DNA of 64,000 bases from Flavobacteriales bacterium (GTDB taxonomy: Bacteria; Bacteroidota; Bacteroidia; Flavobacteriales_F; PHOS-HE28). The notes under the pieces were generated by a model, which searched no databases, was not told the DNA's origin, and was given only the letters and a program-made list of their open reading frames with translations. The DNA lies in assembly GCA_016713875.1 (NCBI GenBank), contig JADJOI010000003.1:1054001-1118000 (forward strand), read 5' to 3'. Both the position numbers and the translations under genes were made by a program. Positions 23,783 through 31,280 of this stretch are shown piece after piece; within the stretch, counting starts at the first letter, position 1; every line of letters begins with the position of its first letter.

Positions 23783-24748
23783 ATGGACTTCAACCTGATC
23801 GAGGCGTGGCTTGACCTGAAGCGCCAGCTCCCCGAACTGCCCATCGAGGGCGTGGGGGCCAAATACATCTATCCCCTGTTCATCCTGCTGATGATCGGCG
23901 AGTACGTGCAGGCCCGGCACCTCTTCGACCTCAAGGAGAGCTGGGCAGGGGTGGTGATGGGCCTGGTGGCGACGCTGATCAAGGTGATCGCCAACGTGTT
24001 CGAGATCAGCATCATGCTCTTCCTGTTCTACTGGGCCGAGCCCTTCCGCGAGCAGTACCTGGGGTACGGCACGTTGGGTACGGCGTGGTACGTGTGGATC
24101 ATCTGCCTGCTCTTCGACGACCACAACTTCTACTGGCACCACCGGATCGCGCACAACGTGCGCTTCCTCTGGGCCGCCCACCTGCCGCACCACTCGGGCA
24201 AGATGTTCAACCTGACGGTGAGCATCCGGAACGGCTGGTTCATCGAGTTCTTCAAGCCCATATACTGGATGTGGATGCCCTTGGTGGGCTTCGAGCCGAT
24301 CATGATCGCCACCTGCCTCATCATCAATTCCTTCTACCAGTTCTTCCTGCACACCCAGCTGGTGCCCTCGCTCGGCTGGTACGAGAAGATCTTCAACACC
24401 CCCTGGATCCACGTGGTGCACCACAGCAGCAACACCGAGTACCTGGACCGCAACCATGGCGGCATCCTCGTGATCTGGGACAAGCTCTATGGAACCTGGC
24501 AGGAGCCCATCAAAGGAGTGGTCCCCAAGTACGGCATCAGCCACAACCCGGACTCCTACAGCCCGATCACCCACAACCTGTTCGAGTTCCAGGAGATCTG
24601 GAAGGACGTGAAACGGGCGCCGACGCTGAAGGCCAAGCTCATGTACATCTTCGGTCCGCCGGGATGGAGCCACGATGGCAGCAGCAAGACCAGCCGCCAA
24701 TTGCAGGCTGAGCTCAAGGCGCAAGCCTCCCGACCGGCAGCCGCCTGA
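23783..24748 (+). CDS. sterol desaturase / fatty acid hydroxylase superfamily membrane protein
   Basis: The 321-residue protein has four or so hydrophobic segments and the di-iron histidine clusters of the superfamily: HNFYWHHRIAH (H114-H124), HLPHHSG (H133, H136, H137) and HVVHHSSN around residue 214. Enzymes of this group hydroxylate or desaturate lipids at the membrane with O2. No desaturase-specific neighbours help to name the substrate; in Bacteroidota, membrane lipids or carotenoids are candidates. A bidirectional terminator separates it from the convergent DEAD-box helicase gene. Confidence 0.88.
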   Translation: MDFNLIEAWLDLKRQLPELPIEGVGAKYIYPLFILLMIGEYVQARHLFDLKESWAGVVMGLVATLIKVIANVFEISIMLFLFYWAEPFREQYLGYGTLGTAWYVWIICLLFDDHNFYWHHRIAHNVRFLWAAHLPHHSGKMFNLTVSIRNGWFIEFFKPIYWMWMPLVGFEPIMIATCLIINSFYQFFLHTQLVPSLGWYEKIFNTPWIHVVHHSSNTEYLDRNHGGILVIWDKLYGTWQEPIKGVVPKYGISHNPDSYSPITHNLFEFQEIWKDVKRAPTLKAKLMYIFGPPGWSHDGSSKTSRQLQAELKAQASRPAAA

Positions 24749-24765
24749 CCGCGCACCTGCGAACG

Positions 24766-24792
24766 AAAAAGCCGGGCCTGTGCCCGGCTTTT
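24766..24792. terminator. bidirectional rho-independent terminator
   Basis: GCCGGGC/GCCCGGC stem with an A-run on the left and TTTT on the right, between the convergent desaturase and helicase genes. It terminates both and shows where helicase translation should already have ended. Confidence 0.9.
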
Positions 24793-24811
24793 CCATGTCC
24801 ATGCGGTCCGC

Positions 24812-26430
24812 TCAGCGCTTGAACCAGCGCAGGATGCCGCCTTTTTCTCCTCCTGCTGGGGCCGGGAGCCGTTCTCGCGGCGCTCCTCCTCGGCGAAGAG
24901 CTCGCGGGTGAGCTTGTCGTAGTCGGGCTTCATGGGCTGCTCGCGGCGTTCACCAGGGCGCTGGTCGCGTTGGCGGGGCTGCTGCGGGCGGTCGCTGCGT
25001 TGGCCCTGCTGCTGGGGCCGGGGACCGCGCTGGCCCTGCTGCTGCGGACGTCCCTCGTTGCGGCGCTGGCCTTCCTGGCGCGGACGGTCGTCGCGACGCG
25101 GCTGGCGGTCGTTGCGTTGCTGCTGGGGCTTGCGGTCGCCCTGCTGCGGACGACCCTCACGGCGTTGCTGGCCCTGCGGACGGTCGCTGCGCTGGCCCTC
25201 GCGGGGCTGACGCTGGCCACGACCGGGACCGCGCGGTTGGCGCGGCTCGCGCACCTCGGGTTCGGCCTTCTTCGGTCCACCCACCATCAGGTAGGGGTGC
25301 TCGGCGACGACCGGGATGTCCCGCCGGATCAGCCGGATGATGTCGCGCAGGAAGGCCTTCTCCTCGTGGTCGCAGAAGCTGAGCGCCTTGCCCGAAGCCC
25401 CGGCCCGGCCAGTGCGACCGATGCGGTGCACGTAGGTCTCAGGAATGTTCGGGATGTCGAAGTTGATGACGTGCGTGAGCCCGTCGATGTCGATGCCGCG
25501 TGCAGCGATGTCGGTGGCCACAAGTGCGCGGAGCTTGCCTTCCTTGAAGTTCTTCAGCGCGTTCTGGCGGGCGGTCTGGCTCTTGTTCCCGTGGATGGCT
25601 TCCGCGGCGAAACCGGCCTGGGTGAGCACCTTGGCCACCTTGTTGGCCCCGTGCTTGGTGCGCGTGAAGATCAGCGCCTCGCGGATGGCCGGACCTTCCA
25701 GCAGGTGCAGGAGCAGCTTGTTCTTGTCCGTGCGGTCCACGAAGTACATGCTCTGGTCGATGGTATCCGCCGTGCTGCTCACCGGGGCCACCTCCACCTT
25801 CACCGGCTCGGTGAGGATGCTGTGGGCCAGCTTGGCGATCTCGGGCGGCATGGTGGCGCTGAAGAAGAGGGTCTGGCGCTTCTGCGGCAGCTTGGCGATC
25901 ACCTTCTTCACGTCGTGGATGAAGCCCATGTCCAGCATGCGGTCGGCCTCGTCCAGGACGAAGATGTCGAGGTCGTTGAGGTGCACGTAGCCCTGCCCCA
26001 TGAGGTCGAGCAGGCGGCCGGGGGTGGCGATCACGGTGTCAACCCCGCGTTGCAGCGCGTCGGTCTGGGGTTTCTGGCCCACACCGCCGAAGATCACCGT
26101 GTGGCGTTGCTTCAGGTGGCGGCCGTAGGCGGCGAAGCTCTCGCCGATCTGGATGGCCAGTTCACGCGTGGGGGTGAGGATGAGCACCTTGATGGGACGC
26201 TTGCCGCTCTGCGTACCGATGCCGCGCTCGTGAAGTTCCTGCAGGATGGGGATGGCGAAGGCGGCCGTCTTGCCGGTGCCGGTCTGCGCGCAGCCCAGCA
26301 GGTCGCGTCCCTTCACCAGGTGAGGGATGGCCTGCGCCTGGATGGGGGTGGGGTGGGTGTAGCCTTCCTCCTGAAGGGACTTGAGGATGGGCTCGATGAG
26401 CCCGAGGTCGTTGAACGTGGTCCGTTCCAT
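24812..26430 (-). CDS. DEAD-box ATP-dependent RNA helicase (one-base frameshift near the C-terminus)
   Basis: RNA helicase with AQTGTGKT (about 48-55), PTRELA, TPGRLLDL, VLDEADRML, the SAT motif in FFSATMPPE, ARGIDIDG and HRIGRTGRAG. A long Arg/Gln/Gly/Pro-rich tail (about 385-520) follows, typical of RNA-binding RhlE-like proteins. The annotated end needs a -1 shift at the A5 run (T run at 24842-24846): this gives EEKKGGILRWFKR and stop 24812, a normal end for the family. Without the shift the frame runs to 24556, through the terminator and antisense into the desaturase gene. Start ATG 26430 gives the usual MERTTFNDLGL N-terminus. Likely role: ribosome assembly or cold adaptation. Confidence 0.85.
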
Positions 26431-26648
26431 GATGTGGGTCGCCTGGTCCCGGGCGATGCGGGTGTAGGTTCGGCATGCACAGGCCATTGTCCCTGTGCAC
26501 ACCTTGTTCAGGTGTTGTGATCGCCCCTTCGATCCGGTCCGGCGTGCAATGATCCGCTGGGAGATGGCGCCTGGACAATTCGGACGTCGGACGGGGCCGA
26601 CACGGAGAGCTGGGCGCTCGGGGCATGTTCACCTTGCGGTGAACGCGG
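26431..26648 (-). other. long 5' leader of the DEAD-box helicase
   Basis: About 215 nt separate the TATCTTTG promoter box from the helicase ATG, whereas most genes in this window have almost no leader. It includes small hairpins such as GGTTCACCGC...GGTGAAC near 26630. Long leaders on DEAD-box helicase mRNAs are known sites of cold or autoregulatory control in other bacteria; that role is an inference here. Confidence 0.4.
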
Positions 26649-26657
26649 CCAAAGATA
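26649..26657 (-). promoter_or_regulatory. -7 promoter box of the DEAD-box helicase
   Basis: TATCTTTGG on the minus strand is a perfect TAnnTTTG match. It is the best promoter in the gap between the SPFH and helicase genes. Confidence 0.55.
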
Positions 26658-26702
26658 CGCGAAAAGGCCAGGCATGGTTCGCGGCGTGACGGCAATGCGC
26701 CT

Positions 26703-26737
26703 GAACGCCCGACCACCGCATGGATGATCGGGCGTTC
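26703..26737 (-). terminator. hairpin downstream of the SPFH gene
   Basis: GAACGCCCGA/TCGGGCGTTC form a perfect 10-bp stem with a 15-nt loop, 15 nt after the SPFH stop. There is no T-run, so it may be an imperfect terminator or an mRNA-stabilising hairpin. Confidence 0.45.
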
Positions 26738-26752
26738 GCCAGGAGGTCCGGA

Positions 26753-27751
26753 TCAGCCCTTCAGCGCCTTGTTGGCGTCGAGCATGTCCTTGATGCCGCC
26801 CACGCTGCTGAGCACGCCAGTGGCCTCGTAGGGCATGTAGATCACCTTGTTGTTCTGGCCGCTGGTCATCTCCTTCAGCGTTTCCAGGTACTTCATGGCG
26901 ATGAGGTAGTTGGTGGGGTCGGCATTGCTGCCTTTAATGGACTCCGTCACCAGGCGGATGGCCTCCGCTTCACCCTGCGCACGACGGATGCGCGCCTGGG
27001 CATCACCTTCGGCCTCCAGGATCTGGCTCTGTTTCTGGCCTTCGGCCGTGGTGATCTGGCTCTGCTGGATGCCCTCGGCCTGCAGCACGGCGGCGCGCTT
27101 GCTGCCTTCCGCATCGATGATCTGGGCACGGCGGTCGCGCTCGGCACGCATCTGCTTCTCCATGGCCTCGCGGATGTCGCGCGGCGGGTTGATGTCCTGC
27201 AGTTCCACACGGTTCACCTTCACGCCCCACTTGTTGCTGGCCTCATCGAGGATGGTGCGCAACTTCATGTTGATGGTGTCGCGGCTGGTGAGGCACTCGT
27301 CCAGGTCGAGCTCACCGATCACGTTACGCAGCGTGGTCTGCGTGAGCTTCTCGATGGCCAGCGGCAGGTTCTCGATCTCGTACATGGCCTTCACGGGGTC
27401 CATCACCTGAAAGTAGAGCAGCGCGTTGATCTCGGTCATCACGTTGTCCTTGGTGATCACGTTCTGCCGCGGGAAGTCGTACACGGTCTCGCGCAGGTCG
27501 ATGCGTTCCTTCTTGACGAACTGGACGAACTTGTTGCCATCGGGCAGGTCGCGGGTGAACCGGAACACGATCTCGCGCGGCTTGTCGACGATGGGGATGA
27601 TGACGTTGATGCCGGCCGTGAGCGTCTTGTGGTACTTGCCGAGGCGCTCCACGACCATGGACTCGCTCTGCTGCACGATGCGCAGGCCCTTGGCCACGAT
27701 GAACACCACGAAGAGGGCGAGCAGGATGAGGATGATGGTTCCGGCTGACAT
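26753..27751 (-). CDS. SPFH/Band 7 domain (stomatin-like) membrane protein
   Basis: The 332-residue protein has an N-terminal membrane anchor (TIILILLALFVVFIVAKGL), then the SPFH domain (VERLGKYHKTLTAGINVIIP, KDNVMTEINALLYFQVMDP) and a long Ala/Gln/Glu-rich helix (about 190-260) that oligomerises in the family. It closely resembles QmcA/slipin proteins. It is encoded directly downstream of an NfeD-like protein (45 nt), the classic stomatin-NfeD pair thought to organise membrane microdomains or support membrane-protein quality control. Confidence 0.92.
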   Translation of the reverse strand: MSAGTIILILLALFVVFIVAKGLRIVQQSESMVVERLGKYHKTLTAGINVIIPIVDKPREIVFRFTRDLPDGNKFVQFVKKERIDLRETVYDFPRQNVITKDNVMTEINALLYFQVMDPVKAMYEIENLPLAIEKLTQTTLRNVIGELDLDECLTSRDTINMKLRTILDEASNKWGVKVNRVELQDINPPRDIREAMEKQMRAERDRRAQIIDAEGSKRAAVLQAEGIQQSQITTAEGQKQSQILEAEGDAQARIRRAQGEAEAIRLVTESIKGSNADPTNYLIAMKYLETLKEMTSGQNNKVIYMPYEATGVLSSVGGIKDMLDANKALKG

Positions 27752-27796
27752 GATGAGGAGGTTGGTGATTGGAGGGGATCGGAAGCCGTCGGCGGC

Positions 27797-28243
27797 TCAG
27801 GGTTCGGCGGGGTTGACCACGAGGGTGTTGCTCTCCACGCGTACGATGTCGACGAGGTCACCGACATGCAGCGCGCGGTCGCTGGTGCACTCCGCCCGCC
27901 AGTCGTCGCCGTCGATGGCCACACGGCCCAGCCGGAGCGCCGGTTCGAAATCCTGTGTGACACGGGCACGCCGTCCGATGAGGGCGTCCACGTTGGTCCG
28001 CACGGTCTCGCCGGTCCACAGTTTCTTCATCAGCAGGGGGCGGATGGTGAAGAAGGCGATGAGGGCCACGGCGGAGAAGGTGACCAGCTGCAGCGAGGGC
28101 CCGGCACCGAGCGCGGCGGCCATGCTGCCACCGGCACAGCCGATCCCGAGGCAGAGCAGGAAGAACCCGGGTACGAAGATCTCTGCGATCAACAGGACGA
28201 GCCCGAGACCCGCCCACCAATGCCATTGAAAGAAGATGTCCAT
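27797..28243 (-). CDS. NfeD-like membrane protein with a C-terminal OB-fold
   Basis: The 148-residue protein starts MDIFFQWHWWAGLGLVLLIA and has three to four transmembrane segments (about 8-70). A soluble NfeD OB-fold follows from about 85 (GRRARVTQDFEP, GRVAIDGDDWRAEC, HVGDLVDIVRVESNTLVV). This is the short NfeD1b-type form without a protease domain. It pairs with the downstream SPFH gene. A TATCTTCG box at about 28264-28271 on the minus strand could serve both genes. ATG 28243 fits the family start. Confidence 0.9.
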   Translation of the reverse strand: MDIFFQWHWWAGLGLVLLIAEIFVPGFFLLCLGIGCAGGSMAAALGAGPSLQLVTFSAVALIAFFTIRPLLMKKLWTGETVRTNVDALIGRRARVTQDFEPALRLGRVAIDGDDWRAECTSDRALHVGDLVDIVRVESNTLVVNPAEP

Positions 28244-28357
28244 GGTCGTCGCGGTGTTGCGGTCCGAAGATAGGCGGGTGCGAAAAGTGCGCGAGCCCCT
28301 TGTCGGATGAGCGGGTGAAGAGGAGGAGGAACGGCGGGGCGGCCGTTCCACGCCCCC

Positions 28358-28365
28358 TATCTTGG
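28358..28365 (+). promoter_or_regulatory. -7 promoter box at the start of the polysaccharide locus
   Basis: TATCTTGG ends 6 nt before the ATG at 28372 of the first flippase gene. Confidence 0.5.
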
Positions 28366-28371
28366 CCGGCC

Positions 28372-30102
28372 ATGCTCCACCGGCTGCTGGCCTCGCTGCG
28401 CACACGACAGGGGCGCGACCACGTGCTGACCTATCTGGGCGAGGGTCTGGTGTTGCTCGGCACCTTGGTGGTGTACCGGCTGGCCGCCGATGCTGGTCGC
28501 GAGGAGCTCGACCTCTACGTGGTGGTGAGGCGCACGGTGTCCTTCGCCTTCCCCTTCGTGCTGCTGGGTTCGGCCGTGGGCATCACGCGCTTCGTGGCCA
28601 TGCGGGGCGATGAGGAGGAGCAGCGGCGTTACCTCACCGCCTCCCTCGGCTGGGTGATCCCGTTGGCGCTGCTGACCCTCCTGGCCGGGCTGATCTGGCG
28701 GGCCCCCTTGTCGTGGATCGTGTTCGGCTCGGGCGCGCAGGCGCATCTGGTGCCCCCTCTCGCGCTGATGGTATCGAGCGTGAGCGTCTACGGTCTGGGC
28801 TATTCGTACCTGCGGGGCCGGGGGCGACTGTTCGCGGCGAACATGGCCCAGGTGCTCGCACTGGCGGGCTCCCCGTGGATCGCGTTCCTGCTGTTCGATG
28901 ACCTGGAGGCGGTCTGCTGGGCCACAGGCGTGGGTTGGGCCCTGATCGCCCTGGCCTGTATCGCGCCGCAGTTCCGGGCCGGGCTGCCGCGAGGGCTCGG
29001 CCGCGAGCGCGGCGACCTGCTCCGTTACGGCATGCCCCGGGTTCCGGGCGACATGGCCTTCGGCGCCCTGCTCACCGTGCCCGTCTACGCCGTGGCACGC
29101 ACCCACGGGCTGGCCGCCAGCGGGGAGGTCGGCTTCGGGGCCACCCTGCTCAACATCACCGCCGCCCTCTTCGCCCCGATGTCCCTGGTGCTGCTGCCCG
29201 CCTCCGCCTCTCAGCTGGCCGCGGGCGACCATGCCGGCCTCAGCCGGCGGATCGGCCGCCTGTCGCGCCTCACGCTGCTGGCTTCGGTGGCCATGATGGT
29301 CGCCTTCGAAGTGGCCGCCGGCCCCATCCTGGAACTGTACCTCGGCCCCACGGCCCGGCATTATGTGGATATGAGCCGTATCGCCTTCCTCGGGGCCCTG
29401 CCGTTCGGCGTGTTCATCGGACTTCGCAGCCTGCTCGACGCGTACTACCACACCCCGCGCAACGGGATCAACCTCACCACGGCTTTTCTGCTGCTGGTGC
29501 TGGGCAGCGTGTTCCACTTCGTGGTGCCCACTCCCGCAAGCTTGATGGCGTGGATGATGGCGGGAGCGCTGGGTTACCTCGGGTGGGCCACCTGGCGTGA
29601 CGTGGCCCATGTGCGTGCCGAACTGGACCGGCATGCGGCCACCACGGACAACACGCTGCGTGTGCTGGTGGTGCGCGGAGCGTCCAGCGGTCGCCATGGG
29701 CTGGAGGGCGCCGGCATCCATGTGCAGGAGCACACCGTGAAGGGCCGGTCATGGTCGCTGCGGCTCCGCGACCGTTGGCGGCTGAAACGCGAGCTCCGCG
29801 CCTTCAGGCCCGATGTCGTCCTGGTGCCTGACGCCGACGGACCCGGGCTCTTCACCGTGCTGAGCAGCGCGGTGCCCGTGGTGCTCACCTTCGGTTCCGC
29901 CCCCGAGAACGGGCTCGACCACCTGACCCAACAGGCCGCGGCCTTCTTCGGCGCGGGCATCGTGTGCACGGACGAAGCGGCCCGGGAACGCCTGTGGTGG
30001 CGCAGGGAGGAGGCGCAGGTGCTGGCGGGCGATGGGAGTCAGCGTGCTCGGTACCTGCTCACCGTGCTGCGCGGTGCGACCATCACCGGCCCGACGGGTT
30101 GA
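28372..30102 (+). CDS. polysaccharide flippase fused to a glycosyltransferase-like half-domain
   Basis: Residues about 1-425 form a 12-14 helix MATE/Wzx-type polysaccharide transporter (oligosaccharide flippase), with RVPGDMAFGALLTVP and LFAPMSLVLLPASASQL resembling the family core. Instead of ending after the last helix, the 576-residue protein continues with a soluble domain of about 150 residues starting LRVLVVRGASSGRHGLEGAG. It contains LKRELRAFRPDVVLVPDADG and VVLTFGS, the pattern of the N-terminal Rossmann lobe of GT-B (GT4-like) glycosyltransferases. The C-terminal, donor-binding lobe is absent. The protein would flip lipid-linked glycans across the inner membrane; the extra domain's role is unknown. 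Confidence 0.82.
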   Translation: MLHRLLASLRTRQGRDHVLTYLGEGLVLLGTLVVYRLAADAGREELDLYVVVRRTVSFAFPFVLLGSAVGITRFVAMRGDEEEQRRYLTASLGWVIPLALLTLLAGLIWRAPLSWIVFGSGAQAHLVPPLALMVSSVSVYGLGYSYLRGRGRLFAANMAQVLALAGSPWIAFLLFDDLEAVCWATGVGWALIALACIAPQFRAGLPRGLGRERGDLLRYGMPRVPGDMAFGALLTVPVYAVARTHGLAASGEVGFGATLLNITAALFAPMSLVLLPASASQLAAGDHAGLSRRIGRLSRLTLLASVAMMVAFEVAAGPILELYLGPTARHYVDMSRIAFLGALPFGVFIGLRSLLDAYYHTPRNGINLTTAFLLLVLGSVFHFVVPTPASLMAWMMAGALGYLGWATWRDVAHVRAELDRHAATTDNTLRVLVVRGASSGRHGLEGAGIHVQEHTVKGRSWSLRLRDRWRLKRELRAFRPDVVLVPDADGPGLFTVLSSAVPVVLTFGSAPENGLDHLTQQAAAFFGAGIVCTDEAARERLWWRREEAQVLAGDGSQRARYLLTVLRGATITGPTG

Positions 30103-30152
30103 GGCGGTCCATCGGGCCCGATCCGCATCTTTGGGCCCGAACCGCGCACAGC

Positions 30153-31250
30153 ATGCTCAAAGGCAAGACCGTCGCCGTCGTCGTTCCCTGCTACAACGAA
30201 GAGAGCCAGATCGGCTTTGTCGTCGACACGATGCCCGACTTCGTGGACCGCATCGTGGTGGTGAACGACTGCAGCCCGGACCGCACGGCCGAAGTGGTGA
30301 AGGAACTCATCGCCCGCGACCGTGCGAAAGGCGAGGGGAAGCGCATCCCGCCCTACAAGGTGGAGCGCACCCGCTGGAACGAGGCCGAGCTGGTGCTGCA
30401 GGAGGAGAGCGAGCGCGAGATGGCGCACTACGTGCCCAGCGAGGTGGTGAACGACCACCCGGAGACGGACCGCATCATCCTGATCAACAACCTGAAGAAC
30501 GGCGGGGTGGGGGCCGGCATCGCCCGCGGCTATAAATGGTGCCAGGACCACGCCATCGCCTGCACGGCCGTGATGGCCGGTGACGGTCAGATGGACCCCC
30601 ACGAGCTGGAGAGCATCTGCCTGCCGGTGATCGACGAAGGCATCGACTACGTGAAGGGCAACCGGCTGATCCACCGCAGCGCCTGGCTGGTGATCCCCCG
30701 CGTTCGCTTCTTCGGCAACAGTATCCTCAGCATCCTCACCAAGCTGGCCAGCGGCTACTGGCGCGTGAGCGACACGCAGACCGGCTACACGGCCATCGGA
30801 CTGCGCGCCATGCAGGCCATCAAGCTGCACAGGATCTACCGCAGCTACGGCATGCCCAACGACATGCTGGTGAAGCTCAACATCGCCCAGTGCACCCTGC
30901 GCGAAGTGGAGATCAAGCCGGTGTACCGCGTGGGCGAGCAGAGCAAGATGAAGGTGATGAAGGTGATCCCCCGGGTGAGCCGCCTGCTGATCAAGAGCTT
31001 CTTCATCCGCCTGTGGCGCAAGTACCTGTTCAAGGACTTCCACCCGCTCTTCGTCTTCTACAACTACGCCTTCGCGGCGGGGCTGGTGGCGCTGCCCTAC
31101 CTGTGGAAGATCGGCAAGGCCTTCATCACGGGTGCCACGGTGAACACCGAGCCCCTGATCGCCTTCCTGTTCCTGGCCACGAGCAGCTTCCAGGCGCTGA
31201 TCTTCGCCATGTGGATGGACATGCAGGACAACGAACGCCTGTACCGCTAG
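30153..31250 (+). CDS. GT2 family glycosyltransferase with C-terminal membrane segments
   Basis: The 365-residue protein starts MLKGKTVAVVVPCYNEESQI, the nucleotide-binding strand of GT2 enzymes, with VVVNDCSPD (about 36-44) and the DxD-like acceptor/metal site MAGDGQMDP. About 50 charged residues (EGKRIPPYKVERTRWNEAEL onward) are inserted before GGVGAGIARGYKW, compared with ordinary DPM1-like GT2 proteins. Two hydrophobic helices near the C-terminus anchor it to the membrane. It probably transfers a sugar to a polyprenyl-linked intermediate. A CATCTTTG box about 20 nt upstream may start transcription. Confidence 0.88.
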   Translation: MLKGKTVAVVVPCYNEESQIGFVVDTMPDFVDRIVVVNDCSPDRTAEVVKELIARDRAKGEGKRIPPYKVERTRWNEAELVLQEESEREMAHYVPSEVVNDHPETDRIILINNLKNGGVGAGIARGYKWCQDHAIACTAVMAGDGQMDPHELESICLPVIDEGIDYVKGNRLIHRSAWLVIPRVRFFGNSILSILTKLASGYWRVSDTQTGYTAIGLRAMQAIKLHRIYRSYGMPNDMLVKLNIAQCTLREVEIKPVYRVGEQSKMKVMKVIPRVSRLLIKSFFIRLWRKYLFKDFHPLFVFYNYAFAAGLVALPYLWKIGKAFITGATVNTEPLIAFLFLATSSFQALIFAMWMDMQDNERLYR

Positions 31251-31266
31251 GCCCTGAGGCCGCAGG

Positions 31267-31274
31267 TATCTTTG
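31267..31274 (+). promoter_or_regulatory. -7 promoter box of the glutaminase/WbpG fusion gene
   Basis: TATCTTTG is a perfect TAnnTTTG match ending 6 nt before ATG 31281; an upstream in-frame TTG at 31272 lies inside the box. Confidence 0.6.
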
Positions 31275-31280
31275 CGGCCC

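Noticed and set aside
24556..24811. Extension of the DEAD-box helicase frame into the desaturase gene
   Set aside because: It crosses a strong bidirectional terminator and lies antisense within a well-conserved gene; a one-base shift gives a normal family C-terminus before the terminator.
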